Of a stretch of 64,000 bases of DNA, positions 1 through 8,164 are shown in pieces. Numbering within the stretch: the stretch's first letter is position 1; the number at the start of each line of letters is the position of its first letter. Made by a program: the position numbers and the translations under genes. The notes under the pieces were generated by a model, which saw only the letters and a list, made by a program, of their open reading frames with translations, ran no database searches and was not told the origin of the DNA. Source of the DNA: Clostridia bacterium. Its GTDB lineage: Bacteria; Bacillota_A; Clostridia; TANB77; CAG-508. Location: positions 1 to 64,000 of the forward strand of contig JAAVZD010000001.1 in the NCBI GenBank assembly GCA_022791475.1. The letters run 5' to 3'.

Positions 1-9
1 AAATTTGCT

Positions 10-38
10 CAAGACAAGTTTGTCTTGGGTATTTTTTT
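10..38 (+). terminator. Rho-independent terminator of a gene left of the window
   Basis: A 7-bp stem (CAAGACA/TGTCTTG, 10-27) is followed by a run of T at 32-38. It probably ends a gene lying before base 1. Confidence 0.7.
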
Positions 39-73
39 ATGCTTTTCTCATAAATTTTAAAGAGGCGATTTAT

Positions 74-217
74 ATGTTATTAAAAGAATATATTATTGAA
101 AATACTAAAGTGAAATTTTATGATGACTACATTGTAGAAAATATTTCTAATCAAAAAGAATATATAGATAATGTTATTGTTAATTTAATAAGAAAAATAA
201 ATCCTTCTTTGTTGTAA
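74..217 (+). CDS. Small hypothetical protein, 47 aa
   Basis: I do not recognise this protein. It is short, acidic and basic in patches, with no membrane segment, and begins MLLKEYIIENTK. The start at 74 is preferred over the in-frame ATG at 5 because AAAGAGGCG at 58-66 can serve as a ribosome binding site and the upstream part overlaps a terminator. It lies just before the large serine recombinase and may be cargo of the same element, like the gene at 1910. It contains no CGG codon. Confidence 0.45.
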   Translation: MLLKEYIIENTKVKFYDDYIVENISNQKEYIDNVIVNLIRKINPSLL

Positions 218-279
218 TTTGTTTCAATTACAGATATAATATGACAAGTTAAAGACAAATTACAAGGAAAGGAGGAAAT

Positions 280-1839
280 GTGCAAGATGGCACATATGCA
301 ATATATTTAAGAAAATCAAGAGAAGATATAGAATCAGAAAAATATGGGGAAGGCGAAACTTTAGCAAGGCATGAGAAAATTTTAACTACTTTAGCTGAAA
401 AACGAAATTTATATATTTCAAAAATTTATAGAGAAGTTGTAAGTGGTGAAACGATTAGTGAAAGAAAGGAAATGCAAAAACTTCTTAAAGATGTTGAAAA
501 TGAAAAATGGACTGGTGTTCTAGTTGTTGAAGTAGAAAGACTTGCTCGTGGTGATACAGCTGATCAAGGAAGAGTTTCAAAAACATTCAAATATTCTCAT
601 ACAAAAATTATTACTCCTGTAAAAACTTATGACCCAGATAATGAATTTGATGAGGAATATTTTGAGTTTGGATTATTTATGTCTAGGAGAGAATATAAGA
701 CAATTAATAGGCGTTTACAAAGAGGTCGTGAAATGTCTGTTTCAGAAGGTAAGTTTGTTGGTAATATTGCTCCTTTTGGTTATGATAGAGTTAAATTAAA
801 AGATTCGAAGGGATATACTTTAACAATCAATCAAAATGAAGCACCTATTGTGAAAGAAATTTTTAGATTATATACTTTTGAAAGTAATACCATAAATTCA
901 GTTGTAAAACAGTTAAATAATATGAATTTGAAACCTAGAATTTCAAATGAATGGACTATTTCTTCTGTAAAAGATATTCTTTCTAATCCTACCTATATTG
1001 GTAAAATTGTTTGGAATAGAAGAAAACAAAAAAAGAAAACGAAAAATGGACATCTTATCATTAGTAGACCTCGTAATCAAGATTATTTAATTTATGAGGG
1101 ATTACATGAACCTATTATTGATAATAAAACTTGGGAATTAGTGCAAGAAAAAAGAAAACAAAATACTCCAAAAGTAAAACACAGTGATACAATTCAAAAT
1201 CCTTTAGTTGGTTTAGTATTTTGTGAAAAATGTGGTAAACCTATGCAACGAAGACCTTATACAAAAGCTAATAAACCTGCAACACTTATATGTTCTAATC
1301 CAAAATGTGATAATGTAAGTTCTAAACTTTATATTGTAGAAGACAAAATAATTGAGACTTTAAGAATATGGCTTGAAAATTATAAAGTAGACTATGATAT
1401 TAAAGATAGTTCGAATACTGATAATAACAAATTAATTGAAAGATTTATCGTTTCTATAAAAAAAGAATTAGAAAAGGAAAATACTAAACTTAATAAAATT
1501 TATGACTTTTTAGAAAAAGGTATTTATAGCAATGATGAATTTGTAAATCGTTCAAAAGCTATAAAAAACAATATTGAGAGTTTAAAAAATAAATTCAAAG
1601 AATACAATGAACTCTTAAATAAAAATTATGAAATACAAAATGAAAAAGAAATGATGATACCTAAATTAGAATATATAATTGATTTATATGATAAGTTAGA
1701 AACTGCTGAAGATAAAAATATCTTGTTAAAAAGCATTATTGCTAAAGTTACTTATTTAAAAATAGAAAAAGCTATAAAGAAAGACTCTTACCCTAGTAAT
1801 TTTGAATTACATATATATCCTAAAATACCTAAATATTAA
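280..1839 (+). CDS. Large serine recombinase (resolvase/integrase family)
   Basis: Site-specific DNA recombinase of 519 aa that would cut and rejoin attachment sites through a serine-DNA link. The N-terminal resolvase domain (about 1-150) starts with YAIYLRKSRED, where Ser13 is the expected nucleophile, and contains the ERLARGD motif. A recombinase domain follows (about 165-275, NIAPFGYDR), then a zinc ribbon (CEKCGKPM ... CSNPKCDN, about 315-350) and a long charged coiled coil. The start is GTG at 280 behind AAAGGAGGA; an overlapping ATG at 278 is in another frame. The gene lies about 700 bp from a truncated cotJC, the arrangement seen in skin-like elements that interrupt sporulation genes. 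The attachment sites themselves cannot be identified from one junction. Confidence 0.93.
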   Translation: MQDGTYAIYLRKSREDIESEKYGEGETLARHEKILTTLAEKRNLYISKIYREVVSGETISERKEMQKLLKDVENEKWTGVLVVEVERLARGDTADQGRVSKTFKYSHTKIITPVKTYDPDNEFDEEYFEFGLFMSRREYKTINRRLQRGREMSVSEGKFVGNIAPFGYDRVKLKDSKGYTLTINQNEAPIVKEIFRLYTFESNTINSVVKQLNNMNLKPRISNEWTISSVKDILSNPTYIGKIVWNRRKQKKKTKNGHLIISRPRNQDYLIYEGLHEPIIDNKTWELVQEKRKQNTPKVKHSDTIQNPLVGLVFCEKCGKPMQRRPYTKANKPATLICSNPKCDNVSSKLYIVEDKIIETLRIWLENYKVDYDIKDSSNTDNNKLIERFIVSIKKELEKENTKLNKIYDFLEKGIYSNDEFVNRSKAIKNNIESLKNKFKEYNELLNKNYEIQNEKEMMIPKLEYIIDLYDKLETAEDKNILLKSIIAKVTYLKIEKAIKKDSYPSNFELHIYPKIPKY

Positions 1840-1909
1840 ATATTCTAATTATATTTGTTGAAAATTCATATAAATTGTAGTAATATAAGAAAAAAGAGAG
1901 GATTAGAAA

Positions 1910-2486
1910 ATGGAAAAAAATTTATATCAAGAATTAGTTGAAAGAAAAAATAAAGGCGAAAAGCTAGAATGGAATAATATAACAAAAGAAGAATTAGAAG
2001 AACTTTTTGAAGAACACACAGACAACATGATAGCAGATTTATATGATGTAAGTAAATCACAAGTAAAAAGTAAAAGAGAAAAATGGGACATAAAACTGAT
2101 TAACTATACTCTAAAAAAATTCTTTAGTGAAGATTTTAACAAAAATTTATTTAAAAATTTAAATCAAGGTTCTAAAGAGAGATTGCTAAATAAAGATAAT
2201 ATAGATACTATTTCTATTGCTTTAACACATTATTTGTTTAGAAATGGACCAGTAGAAGACATGCATAGCGAAGGAAAATTATCACAAGAAGATATGAAAA
2301 CATTAAACAAGTTTATGGTAAATAGAATAGCTGGTTTATTACAAATAATTAATAAAGAAGAATGGTTAAAAATAGAATTATTGTTAGATTATTATAATAC
2401 ATATTTTCGGTAAACACTGGGATAAGCCAGTTGCTGATATAAAAGAAATAGAGCTAGAATATAAAAGATTTTTAGATAAAATTTAA
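1910..2486 (+). CDS. Hypothetical protein, 191 aa, needs +1 shift at CGG-TAA
   Basis: Unrecognised protein. In frame zero it ends at TAA 2411-2413, directly after CGG 2408-2410. Skipping the C gives GGT and an open frame to TAA 2484-2486, adding GKHWDKPVADIKE and more, with composition like the rest. The N-terminal half has a helix-turn-helix-like stretch (IADLYDVSKSQVKSKREKW, about 42-60), so DNA binding is possible. It follows the serine recombinase by 70 bp and precedes a bidirectional terminator. Because no family is recognised, the shift here rests on analogy with the eight sites in known genes. The unshifted protein would be 167 aa. Confidence 0.6.
2408..2410 (+). other. +1 frameshift site, TTT-CGG-TAA
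   Basis: In-frame CGG (codon 167) immediately followed by the stop TAA. Skipping C reads GGT (Gly) and continues for 25 codons. Confidence 0.6.
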
Positions 2487-2503
2487 TATTTTAATATTTT
2501 ACA

Positions 2504-2544
2504 GTCAATAGCCAAAGTTGTAATCAATGTCTTTAGCTATTGAC
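2504..2544. terminator. Hairpin between convergent genes
   Basis: GTCAATAGC (2504-2512) pairs with GCTATTGAC (2536-2544), partly extended by CAAAG/CTTTA. It separates the + strand gene at 1910 from the cotJ genes on the - strand. There is no strong T-tract on either side, so termination is inferred. It could also be a recombination site near the element end. Confidence 0.4.
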
Positions 2545-2557
2545 AACATCAAGGAAC

Positions 2558-2755
2558 TCATTCTTCAGTACCTACATCATTTAAAATAGCCTTAGCATTT
2601 TGGTCTGGCATACCAAATCTTTGAGATAAATATCTTAAAGAAGCAGCAAGTTCTCCATCAGGTCCACCGTATTGGCTAATTATATACTTAGCAAGTCTTG
2701 GATTTGGGCATTTTATATTAATTGGGTATTGTAATACTTTATTATAAGTCCACAT
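2558..2755 (-). CDS. cotJC: CotJC, manganese-catalase-like spore coat protein, C-terminally truncated
   Basis: Only the first 65 aa remain of a protein that is normally about 190 aa. The start MWTYNKVLQYPI, the motif QYGGPDGELAASLRYLSQR and the ending ILNDVGTEE match the N-terminus of CotJC. In the family GTEE is followed by FAHLE, part of the metal-binding ferritin-like core, but here a stop follows at once. The two remaining reading frames downstream give no catalase sequence. The ATG at 2755 overlaps the cotJB stop as TAATG. The missing two thirds may lie beyond an inserted element to the left of the window (see the adjacent serine recombinase), or may be deleted. Confidence 0.85.
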   Translation of the reverse strand: MWTYNKVLQYPINIKCPNPRLAKYIISQYGGPDGELAASLRYLSQRFGMPDQNAKAILNDVGTEE

Positions 2756-3231
2756 TAGAAATTCCCCCTTTCCCATGGCCATGGTTCTTCAATCCATCTC
2801 CACTTATTACAAGGGAAGTTAATTGTTAGAGGTCCATAAACCTTTTGATATTTTTCTTTTAGTTCATGCAATTTTGTTGCATATTCTCTGTGAAGACAAA
2901 GAGCTTTTTCATCATCTACATGAGTGTCTAAATATTCTGCAAGTTCAACTACAGCAAAACTTAAACAACGTATATTTTGAATCATTTCTTCACGTGTTTC
3001 TTCTTTTATAGGGAATTCTTCTGGCTCAACATTTGTAAAATGATAATGATACATAGGAATACTTGGAGTAGGTTTCTTTTCACAACAACAATTACAACCA
3101 TCTGTATCCATTCCAATTGCAGCAGACATAGCCATAGGGTTTTGCTCACCATTATTTATAATCATATTAGAATTATTATTCATAGGGCATGAGCATCCAC
3201 AATTTCTGTTTTCATTATTTTCAGCTAACAT
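2755..3231 (-). CDS. cotJB: CotJB spore coat protein
   Basis: Spore coat peptide assembly protein of the CotJ complex, 158 aa. The C-terminal half is the CotJB domain: ILRCLSF-like IRCLSFAVVELAEYLDTH, then HREY, YGPLT and the ending WIEEPWPWE. The first 60 residues are an unusual Asn/Cys-rich extension (CGCSC, CNCCCE), longer than in Bacillus CotJB. The ATG lies inside the end of cotJA (ATG overlaps the last codons, TGTTAG) behind a GAGGGGTG ribosome binding site, so the two are translationally coupled. Expression is expected in the mother cell, but I see no clear sigma-E promoter. Confidence 0.88.
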   Translation of the reverse strand: MLAENNENRNCGCSCPMNNNSNMIINNGEQNPMAMSAAIGMDTDGCNCCCEKKPTPSIPMYHYHFTNVEPEEFPIKEETREEMIQNIRCLSFAVVELAEYLDTHVDDEKALCLHREYATKLHELKEKYQKVYGPLTINFPCNKWRWIEEPWPWERGNF

Positions 3232-3578
3232 TTATTACACCCCTCTCCAATAGTATTCATAGCTTTAATAAAAGCAATTTCTTCAACTGATTGACAAGGT
3301 GAATATGGACTTACAAGTTCTGGAAATATAGTTCCCATTTTTAACCCAACACAAGGTGTAAAAGTTTTGTCCATTCTTTGAATTGGAACATAACTTTGAC
3401 CAAACATAGGGTTAGAAGGAAATACATTGTCAGCTTCTTCAAAACCACAGTCACAAGCCTCATCAGCTTTTTTTGTATAATAATCAGCAGTAACTCCGCA
3501 TTTACTACAAGCTGTTTCAATAACATTATTATCATAGTGTTTTTGGCAACAACATTTTCTATATCTACGATTATACAT
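3225..3578 (-). CDS. cotJA: CotJA spore coat associated protein
   Basis: 117 aa. The family signature SYVPIQ ... FTPCVGLKMGTIFPELVSPY lies at about 62-95. The N-terminal half is Cys-rich (KCCCQKHY, CSKCGV, CDCGFEE) and the protein ends CNKC. Such cysteines suit cross-linking in the coat, which is inference. It is the first gene of a three-gene operon with cotJB and cotJC, with AGGAGGA just upstream of the ATG. Confidence 0.85.
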   Translation of the reverse strand: MYNRRYRKCCCQKHYDNNVIETACSKCGVTADYYTKKADEACDCGFEEADNVFPSNPMFGQSYVPIQRMDKTFTPCVGLKMGTIFPELVSPYSPCQSVEEIAFIKAMNTIGEGCNKC

Positions 3579-3795
3579 TTTTAATCCTCCTTATTAATGT
3601 TTTATATTACATAATATGAAGATGAAAATCGAAAAGTGAACAAAAGTAACGAAATATGACAAATTATGTATTAATTTATGTTAATTTTTTTAATCAAAAT
3701 TATAGACTTATCCCAATTTTTGTAGTATAATATATAACTAGAGCAAAGAGAATGATAATAAAATTTTAATATAAGGCAATACGAAAGGAGAGAAA

Positions 3796-5100
3796 ATGAA
3801 CAAGAACTTAAGGGAGAACTATAGAATAAATCAAACTGCAGTAGAGAAATCCTTTAATCATCAAATAGGTTTAAAGAACAATAGTGAATATGAACATTGG
3901 GCAGATGAAGCAGGAAAAGAATTAATAAAATATTTTTATAGTCAATATCCAGGAGTAAAAATAGAAATTCCAAAAATGAGAGAAAAGTCTAAAAAAAGTA
4001 TATTGGGAAAAATAAAAAACTTAGAAATAGAAAGATTATCTAAGTTATATGCAGTAGAAGGAATTTCAGATGAAGAAAAAGATGAGTTTTACTCCTTAAT
4101 AGAAGAAAGAATTCACGAAAATGATGAATTAGATATTAAGGATACATTAAATGTAATAAGAAAAATAATATATGCTAAGTTTAACCCTAATAGCATACAT
4201 GATATAGAAGAAACAATAATGGTAGATGGAATTAGTAAAAGTACGAAAACAGCACTTCTAAGAATATTAATGTCTAAAATAATAAATAGTGATGAAACAT
4301 ATGAATATAAAAAAGATATTATTAAATATTTTAATTGTGAATATGGTAAAATAGCAGCTGAGCGTTCAGGTTTAGAGGAAAACGATATAATTAGATATCA
4401 AAGTATAATAAATATAAGAAAAGATCAAAGCAAAATTCAAAGACTTAGAGATGCAAATAGTTTTTTAAAAGCAAATGATTTAAGAGGAATGAAAATAATT
4501 GTATCTTCTATACCAGATGATATAGATACTGAAAATCAAGAACTTAGAAATATAATAGAAAAAAGGAAAAACAATAAAGAAAATGAAACAAGACAACAAT
4601 ATACACATTTAGGAATAGTAGAAATAGGAAAAGAGTTTTTTGCAAAATTAGAAAATAATACTGAACTATTAAAAAAATTACATATGCAAGTAATACCATG
4701 TTCTAGCAGACATAAGAAAAAAGGAAATGGTTATGAAGCCGAACATATAAAATTTATAAATACAGATAATCCAGAGTTTACTTTAGAATTACAATTTAAA
4801 TCTGAATATGTTGAAAATATGTGTAGAGGAGAAGGTGAGGCTTCTCACGAACATAGACCTGGAAAAGAGAGAATATTGCCACATGCGCAAAATGATACAG
4901 ATTTAATAGAAAAACTTAGATATATGACACCAAAATATAAAACATTTCAAAAAGTGGGAAGTGAAATACAAGTTCAAAAATATAATATGTTACAAAATGT
5001 TATGTCATATTTTCAAGGGCAAATAGCTCCAGGTAGTGAAGAATATGAAGAAGCAATTAAGCTACTAACAGGAATAGAATTAAGAGAAAAAGTTATATAA
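3796..5100 (+). CDS. RelA/SpoT-fold protein, possible divergent nucleotide pyrophosphokinase
   Basis: 434 aa. Residues about 210-375 follow the layout of the (p)ppGpp synthetase fold: RKDQSKIQRLRDANSFL, DLRGMKIIVSS (compare DLFALRIIVNS in the RelA at 40139), GNGYEAEHIKF (compare NMYQSLHTTLI) and LELQFKSEYVENM (compare FEVQIRTWDMH). The first 200 residues are helical and unrecognised; there is no HD hydrolase and no TGS or ACT domain. The role could be alarmone synthesis, or nucleotide or tRNA pyrophosphorylation as in some small RelA-like toxins; I cannot decide. It has its own promoter-like sequence (TATAAT near 3728) and a terminator hairpin at 5101-5127. Confidence 0.6.
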   Translation: MNKNLRENYRINQTAVEKSFNHQIGLKNNSEYEHWADEAGKELIKYFYSQYPGVKIEIPKMREKSKKSILGKIKNLEIERLSKLYAVEGISDEEKDEFYSLIEERIHENDELDIKDTLNVIRKIIYAKFNPNSIHDIEETIMVDGISKSTKTALLRILMSKIINSDETYEYKKDIIKYFNCEYGKIAAERSGLEENDIIRYQSIINIRKDQSKIQRLRDANSFLKANDLRGMKIIVSSIPDDIDTENQELRNIIEKRKNNKENETRQQYTHLGIVEIGKEFFAKLENNTELLKKLHMQVIPCSSRHKKKGNGYEAEHIKFINTDNPEFTLELQFKSEYVENMCRGEGEASHEHRPGKERILPHAQNDTDLIEKLRYMTPKYKTFQKVGSEIQVQKYNMLQNVMSYFQGQIAPGSEEYEEAIKLLTGIELREKVI

Positions 5101-5127
5101 ATAGCAAGTAAAATCTTGCTATTTTTA
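5101..5127 (+). terminator. Rho-independent terminator
   Basis: ATAGCAAG pairs with CTTGCTAT, followed by T5, directly after the stop of the RelA-like gene. Confidence 0.75.
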
Positions 5128-5171
5128 TTTTTGTGTAGTAAAATGTAAAAAAACATTGGAAGAAGGAAAAT

Positions 5172-5624
5172 ATGTATACTATAGAAGAGTATGATAATGA
5201 AAAAACAAAAGTATTAAAATATGCCTTATATAAAAAAAGGACTATTAGAGAAATAAAAACAAAATTTAGAAGCATTATAGAAGAAAATATGTTAGAAGAC
5301 ATAATAGAGGAACTAAAAGAAAATGGATATATAGGTGATGAGAAATATATAGAAAGAGCAATAAATGAATATATAGCACTTAAAAATTTATCATTAAAAG
5401 AACTAAAATATAAACTAACATCAAAAGGTATAAGTAATACTCTAATAGAAGATTATATATCTAAAAATAGTGAAGAATTAGAAGAATATGAAAGAAAATC
5501 AGCAGAAAATATAGCAATAAAAAGAGCAGTAAATATGGATGAAAATGATATAAAATCATATCTAATGAAAAAAGGATATAAAGAAGAAAATATAAAAGAA
5601 GCAATAGCAAAAATAGAAGAGTAG
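5172..5624 (+). CDS. recX: RecX family regulatory protein
   Basis: 150 aa helical protein that modulates RecA filaments. It shows the three-helix repeats typical of RecX: RTIREIKTKFRS, then ELKENGYIGDEKYIERAINEY, then LSLKELKYKLTSKGIS, and the third repeat DIKSYLMKKGYKEENIKEAI. It ends 13 bp before scpA and shares its operon. recA is not in the window. The AGAAGGA ribosome binding site is 6 bp before the ATG. Confidence 0.85.
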   Translation: MYTIEEYDNEKTKVLKYALYKKRTIREIKTKFRSIIEENMLEDIIEELKENGYIGDEKYIERAINEYIALKNLSLKELKYKLTSKGISNTLIEDYISKNSEELEEYERKSAENIAIKRAVNMDENDIKSYLMKKGYKEENIKEAIAKIEE

Positions 5625-5637
5625 AAAGGGAAATAAA

Positions 5638-6393
5638 ATGCAAAACGTATTGACATTACAAACAAATAAGTATGCAATAAAACTAGAAAACTTTGAAGGA
5701 CCATTAGATTTATTGTGTCACTTAATAGATAAAAACAAAATGAATATATATGATGTTAAATTAAGTGATATAACAGACCAATACATAGAATATATAAACC
5801 AAATGGAAGAAATGAACTTAGAATTAACAAGTGAATTTTTAATAATGGCATCAACACTTTTATACCTAAAATCTAAAAACTTATTACCAACAGAAGTAGA
5901 AGATGAAAAAGAACTTACAGAAGAAGAGCTATTAAGAAGAATTATAGAATATAAAAAATATAAAGAAATTTCTAAAAAAATGAAAGAAAATTATTTACTG
6001 TACTCAAAAAGATGTTATAGATTACAACAAGAAATAGAACTTCCAAAGCAAAAATTAGAAAAAGAATATCAAAAAAATATAATATTTGAAATGTATGCAA
6101 ATGTAATAGAAAAGAATTCTAACAGATTAAATACAAATGCAAAAAACATAGAAAAAATAGCAATTACAGACACATACACAGTTGCAAGCAAAGTAAAAGA
6201 AATGTTTAGAGAACTACTAAGAAAACCAAAATTTGTATTCAACAAACTATACAAAGTATCAGAAACCAACAAACAAGAAATAGTAACAGCATTCACAGGC
6301 TTACTAGAACTCTCAAGAAGAAGCAAAGTAACAACAACCCAAGAAGAACTATTCGGAGACATAGTAGTACAAAAAGCCAAAAGAGCAGGATAG
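5638..6393 (+). CDS. scpA: Segregation and condensation protein A
   Basis: Kleisin subunit of the SMC-ScpA-ScpB condensin, 251 aa. The N-terminus has the family signature KLENFEGPLDLLCHLI, then NIYDVKLSDITDQYIEYI and FLIMASTLLYLKSKNLLP. The C-terminus has the winged-helix end (VTAFTGLLELSRRSKV). scpB, often next to it, is absent here. Second gene of the recX operon. Confidence 0.93.
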   Translation: MQNVLTLQTNKYAIKLENFEGPLDLLCHLIDKNKMNIYDVKLSDITDQYIEYINQMEEMNLELTSEFLIMASTLLYLKSKNLLPTEVEDEKELTEEELLRRIIEYKKYKEISKKMKENYLLYSKRCYRLQQEIELPKQKLEKEYQKNIIFEMYANVIEKNSNRLNTNAKNIEKIAITDTYTVASKVKEMFRELLRKPKFVFNKLYKVSETNKQEIVTAFTGLLELSRRSKVTTTQEELFGDIVVQKAKRAG

Positions 6394-6395
6394 TA

Positions 6396-6490
6396 GCATT
6401 GGGGACGGTTCGTAATCGGAAACAAGATAGAGAAGAACCACAAGGCAAAAAACAAAAATAAACTAGCTAGATTAGGAACTGTCCTAAATA
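6396..6490. repeat. Imperfect inverted repeat, GGGGACGG/GTCC family
   Basis: The segment begins with TTGGGGACGGTTCGTAAT right after the scpA stop and ends with GGAACTGTCCTAAATAG. It resembles the elements at 42341 and 63131 (TTGGGGACGTTTCC), though it is more diverged. It may act as the scpA terminator. Confidence 0.45.
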
Positions 6491-6603
6491 GCGGAAATCA
6501 AAACAAAAAAACTATTGCGATTTTATGTAAAATATGCTAAAATAAATTTAGTTATAATTTGTAAATCCAAAAAAATTAAATTTAAATCTTGGAGGGAAAA
6601 AAG

Positions 6604-6816
6604 ATGGCATCAAGAAGAACAGAAAAACAGAATATGCTTAGACAGTATGAAATACAAATGGAAGAAATGAGACAGCAGGAGGAAGAACTTCAACTTCTTC
6701 GGGCTGAAGAAGAATACCAAGAGTATGAAAGACTAATGAAAGAAGAGGAAAAAGCAAGAGAACGTAGAAGACTCCTTTTATTAGAGGCATATGATATAGA
6801 CTTGGAGGAAATTTAG
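6604..6816 (+). CDS. Small charged coiled-coil protein, 70 aa
   Basis: Unrecognised. Nearly the whole sequence is a Glu/Arg/Gln-rich helix (RQYEIQMEEMRQQEEEL ... ERRRLLLLEAY), probably a coiled coil. The start is ATG 6604, 7 bp after GGAGGG (6591-6596); the in-frame TTG at 6589 precedes that site. It has one in-frame CGG (6700-6702, followed by G) that must be read as a sense codon, because a +1 shift would stop 11 codons later. It has its own terminator-like hairpin downstream. Confidence 0.6.
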   Translation: MASRRTEKQNMLRQYEIQMEEMRQQEEELQLLRAEEEYQEYERLMKEEEKARERRRLLLLEAYDIDLEEI

Positions 6817-6827
6817 AAAAACTATTA

Positions 6828-6850
6828 AGGCAGGAGATAAATTCTTCTGC
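6828..6850 (+). terminator. Weak hairpin after the 70 aa gene
   Basis: GGCAGGAGA pairs with TCTTCTGCC (one G-T pair). There is no good T-tract, so function is uncertain. Confidence 0.4.
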
Positions 6851-6917
6851 CTGTAACGTTTAAAAAAGAAAAAAAAGGAAAAACTAATATAAAGATAACC
6901 TAAAAAAGGAGGTTATT

Positions 6918-7551
6918 ATGATATTAGTTTTTATTTTTTTAGGAATAGTAATAGCAATTTCCATATTATTTCTAATTCTAATAGCATCAACTATAAAAAT
7001 TAAAATAGAAAATTTAAAGTTAGGAAATATAGTACAAGAAAAACGGAGAATATAAAATATTAATACAAGTATACTTTTTAAATAAAATAAAAATATTTTC
7101 AGTAAAACTAAATGATAAAAAGATGAGAAAGATATATTCAAATAAAAAATTAGAACAAATAGATTTAAACAAAGTAAAGCAAACCATACCAATAAATGTA
7201 GAAACAATAAAAATAATAAAAAACCTTAAATTAGAAATAGAAAGTTTAAAATTAAAAATAAATATGGGGATAGAAGATGCAATTGCAACATCATATTTAG
7301 TAGCAATTATAGCAAGCATATTAAGTATCATACTACCACATTTAGTAAAAAAAGAAGATATTAAAAACATTAAATACGAAATAAATCCCATATATAACAC
7401 ATTAATATTTAACTTAAAGTTAGATAGTATAATTAACCTAAAAATAGTACATATTATTTATGTAATATATAATTTGGTAAAGAAAGGAAGAGATAAAAAT
7501 GAACGAACATCCAATAGAAGGTCTTATGCTTACAGCCATGAATTCAATTAG
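6918..7551 (+). CDS. DUF2953 membrane protein (YtfI-like), +1 shift at CGG
   Basis: Sporulation-associated membrane protein of unknown activity, partner of ytfJ. Frame zero gives 42 aa with one membrane helix (MILVFIFLGIVIAISI) and stops two codons after CGG 7044-7046. Skipping the C reads GGA and continues for 168 codons (GEYKILIQVYFLNKIKIF, later ATSYLVAIIASILSIILP), giving 210 aa with the normal DUF2953 layout: N-terminal helix, beta-rich soluble part and C-terminal IYNLVKKGR. The start at 6918 has AGGAGG 9 bp upstream, while the downstream half has no ribosome binding site of its own. It overlaps ytfJ by 53 bp. Confidence 0.82.
7044..7046 (+). other. +1 frameshift site, AAA-CGG-AGA
   Basis: In-frame CGG at codon 43 of the DUF2953 gene. 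Skipping C reads GGA (Gly) and joins the membrane anchor to the soluble domain. Confidence 0.82.
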
Positions 7552-8131
7552 AGACATGGTAGATGTAAACACAATAATAGGAGAGCCAATAGAAACCTCT
7601 AATAATATAATTATAATACCAATATCAAAAGTAGGATTCGGATTTGCGTCAGGTGGAAGCGAGTTTAATATGGAGACAATTAATGAATACACTAAAAAAG
7701 ATAAAGATGAGCAAATACAATATAAATTACCATTTGGAGGAGGAAGCGGAGCAGGAGTAAGTATAAACCCAGTAGCATTTTTAGTAATACAAGGAAATAA
7801 TGTAAAATTATTACCAGTAAACCATAGTTCAACATTAGATAGACTACTAGACTATGTTCCAGACCTAATAGAAAAAACTAATAATATACTAAATAAACAA
7901 ATAAATAATAAAAAAGAAGAAAAGCAAAATGAAGAAAAAAGGAAGGAAAGAGAAAGAAGGGAAGAAAAAGAAGAAAGAAAACAAAAACACTTTACTGAGG
8001 ATATAGAGATAAAAACACCTTATATAGAGCCAGAACAAAGTACGATAATAGTACCAAATACTACAAAAGTTCAACCACGAAAGGCAAAAATGTCAAAATA
8101 TGAATTTGAATATGATGAAACAGAAGAATAA
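7499..8131 (+). CDS. ytfJ: YtfJ/GerW family sporulation protein
   Basis: Forespore protein involved in germination in Bacillus; 210 aa. The conserved core (1-120) has MLTAMNSIRDMVDVNTIIG, PISKVGFGFASGGSEF, PFGGGSGAGVSINPVAFLV and the DRLLDYVPDLI end. The last 80 residues are a highly charged, lineage-specific tail (KKEEKQNEEKRKERERREEK) ending in a short acidic motif. Translation is probably coupled to the overlapping DUF2953 gene. A strong bidirectional terminator follows. Confidence 0.92.
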   Translation: MNEHPIEGLMLTAMNSIRDMVDVNTIIGEPIETSNNIIIIPISKVGFGFASGGSEFNMETINEYTKKDKDEQIQYKLPFGGGSGAGVSINPVAFLVIQGNNVKLLPVNHSSTLDRLLDYVPDLIEKTNNILNKQINNKKEEKQNEEKRKERERREEKEERKQKHFTEDIEIKTPYIEPEQSTIIVPNTTKVQPRKAKMSKYEFEYDETEE

Positions 8132-8133
8132 TA

Positions 8134-8164
8134 AAAAGATTTGGGACGCATCCCAAATCTTTTT
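8134..8164. terminator. Bidirectional terminator between ytfJ and dacF
   Basis: AAGATTTGGGA pairs perfectly with TCCCAAATCTT around a 4-base loop and is flanked by A and T runs, so it works for both convergent genes. Confidence 0.85.

Noticed and set aside
280..2486. Complete prophage at the left end
   Set aside because: Only a recombinase and two small genes are visible; no capsid, tail or lysis genes are in the window.
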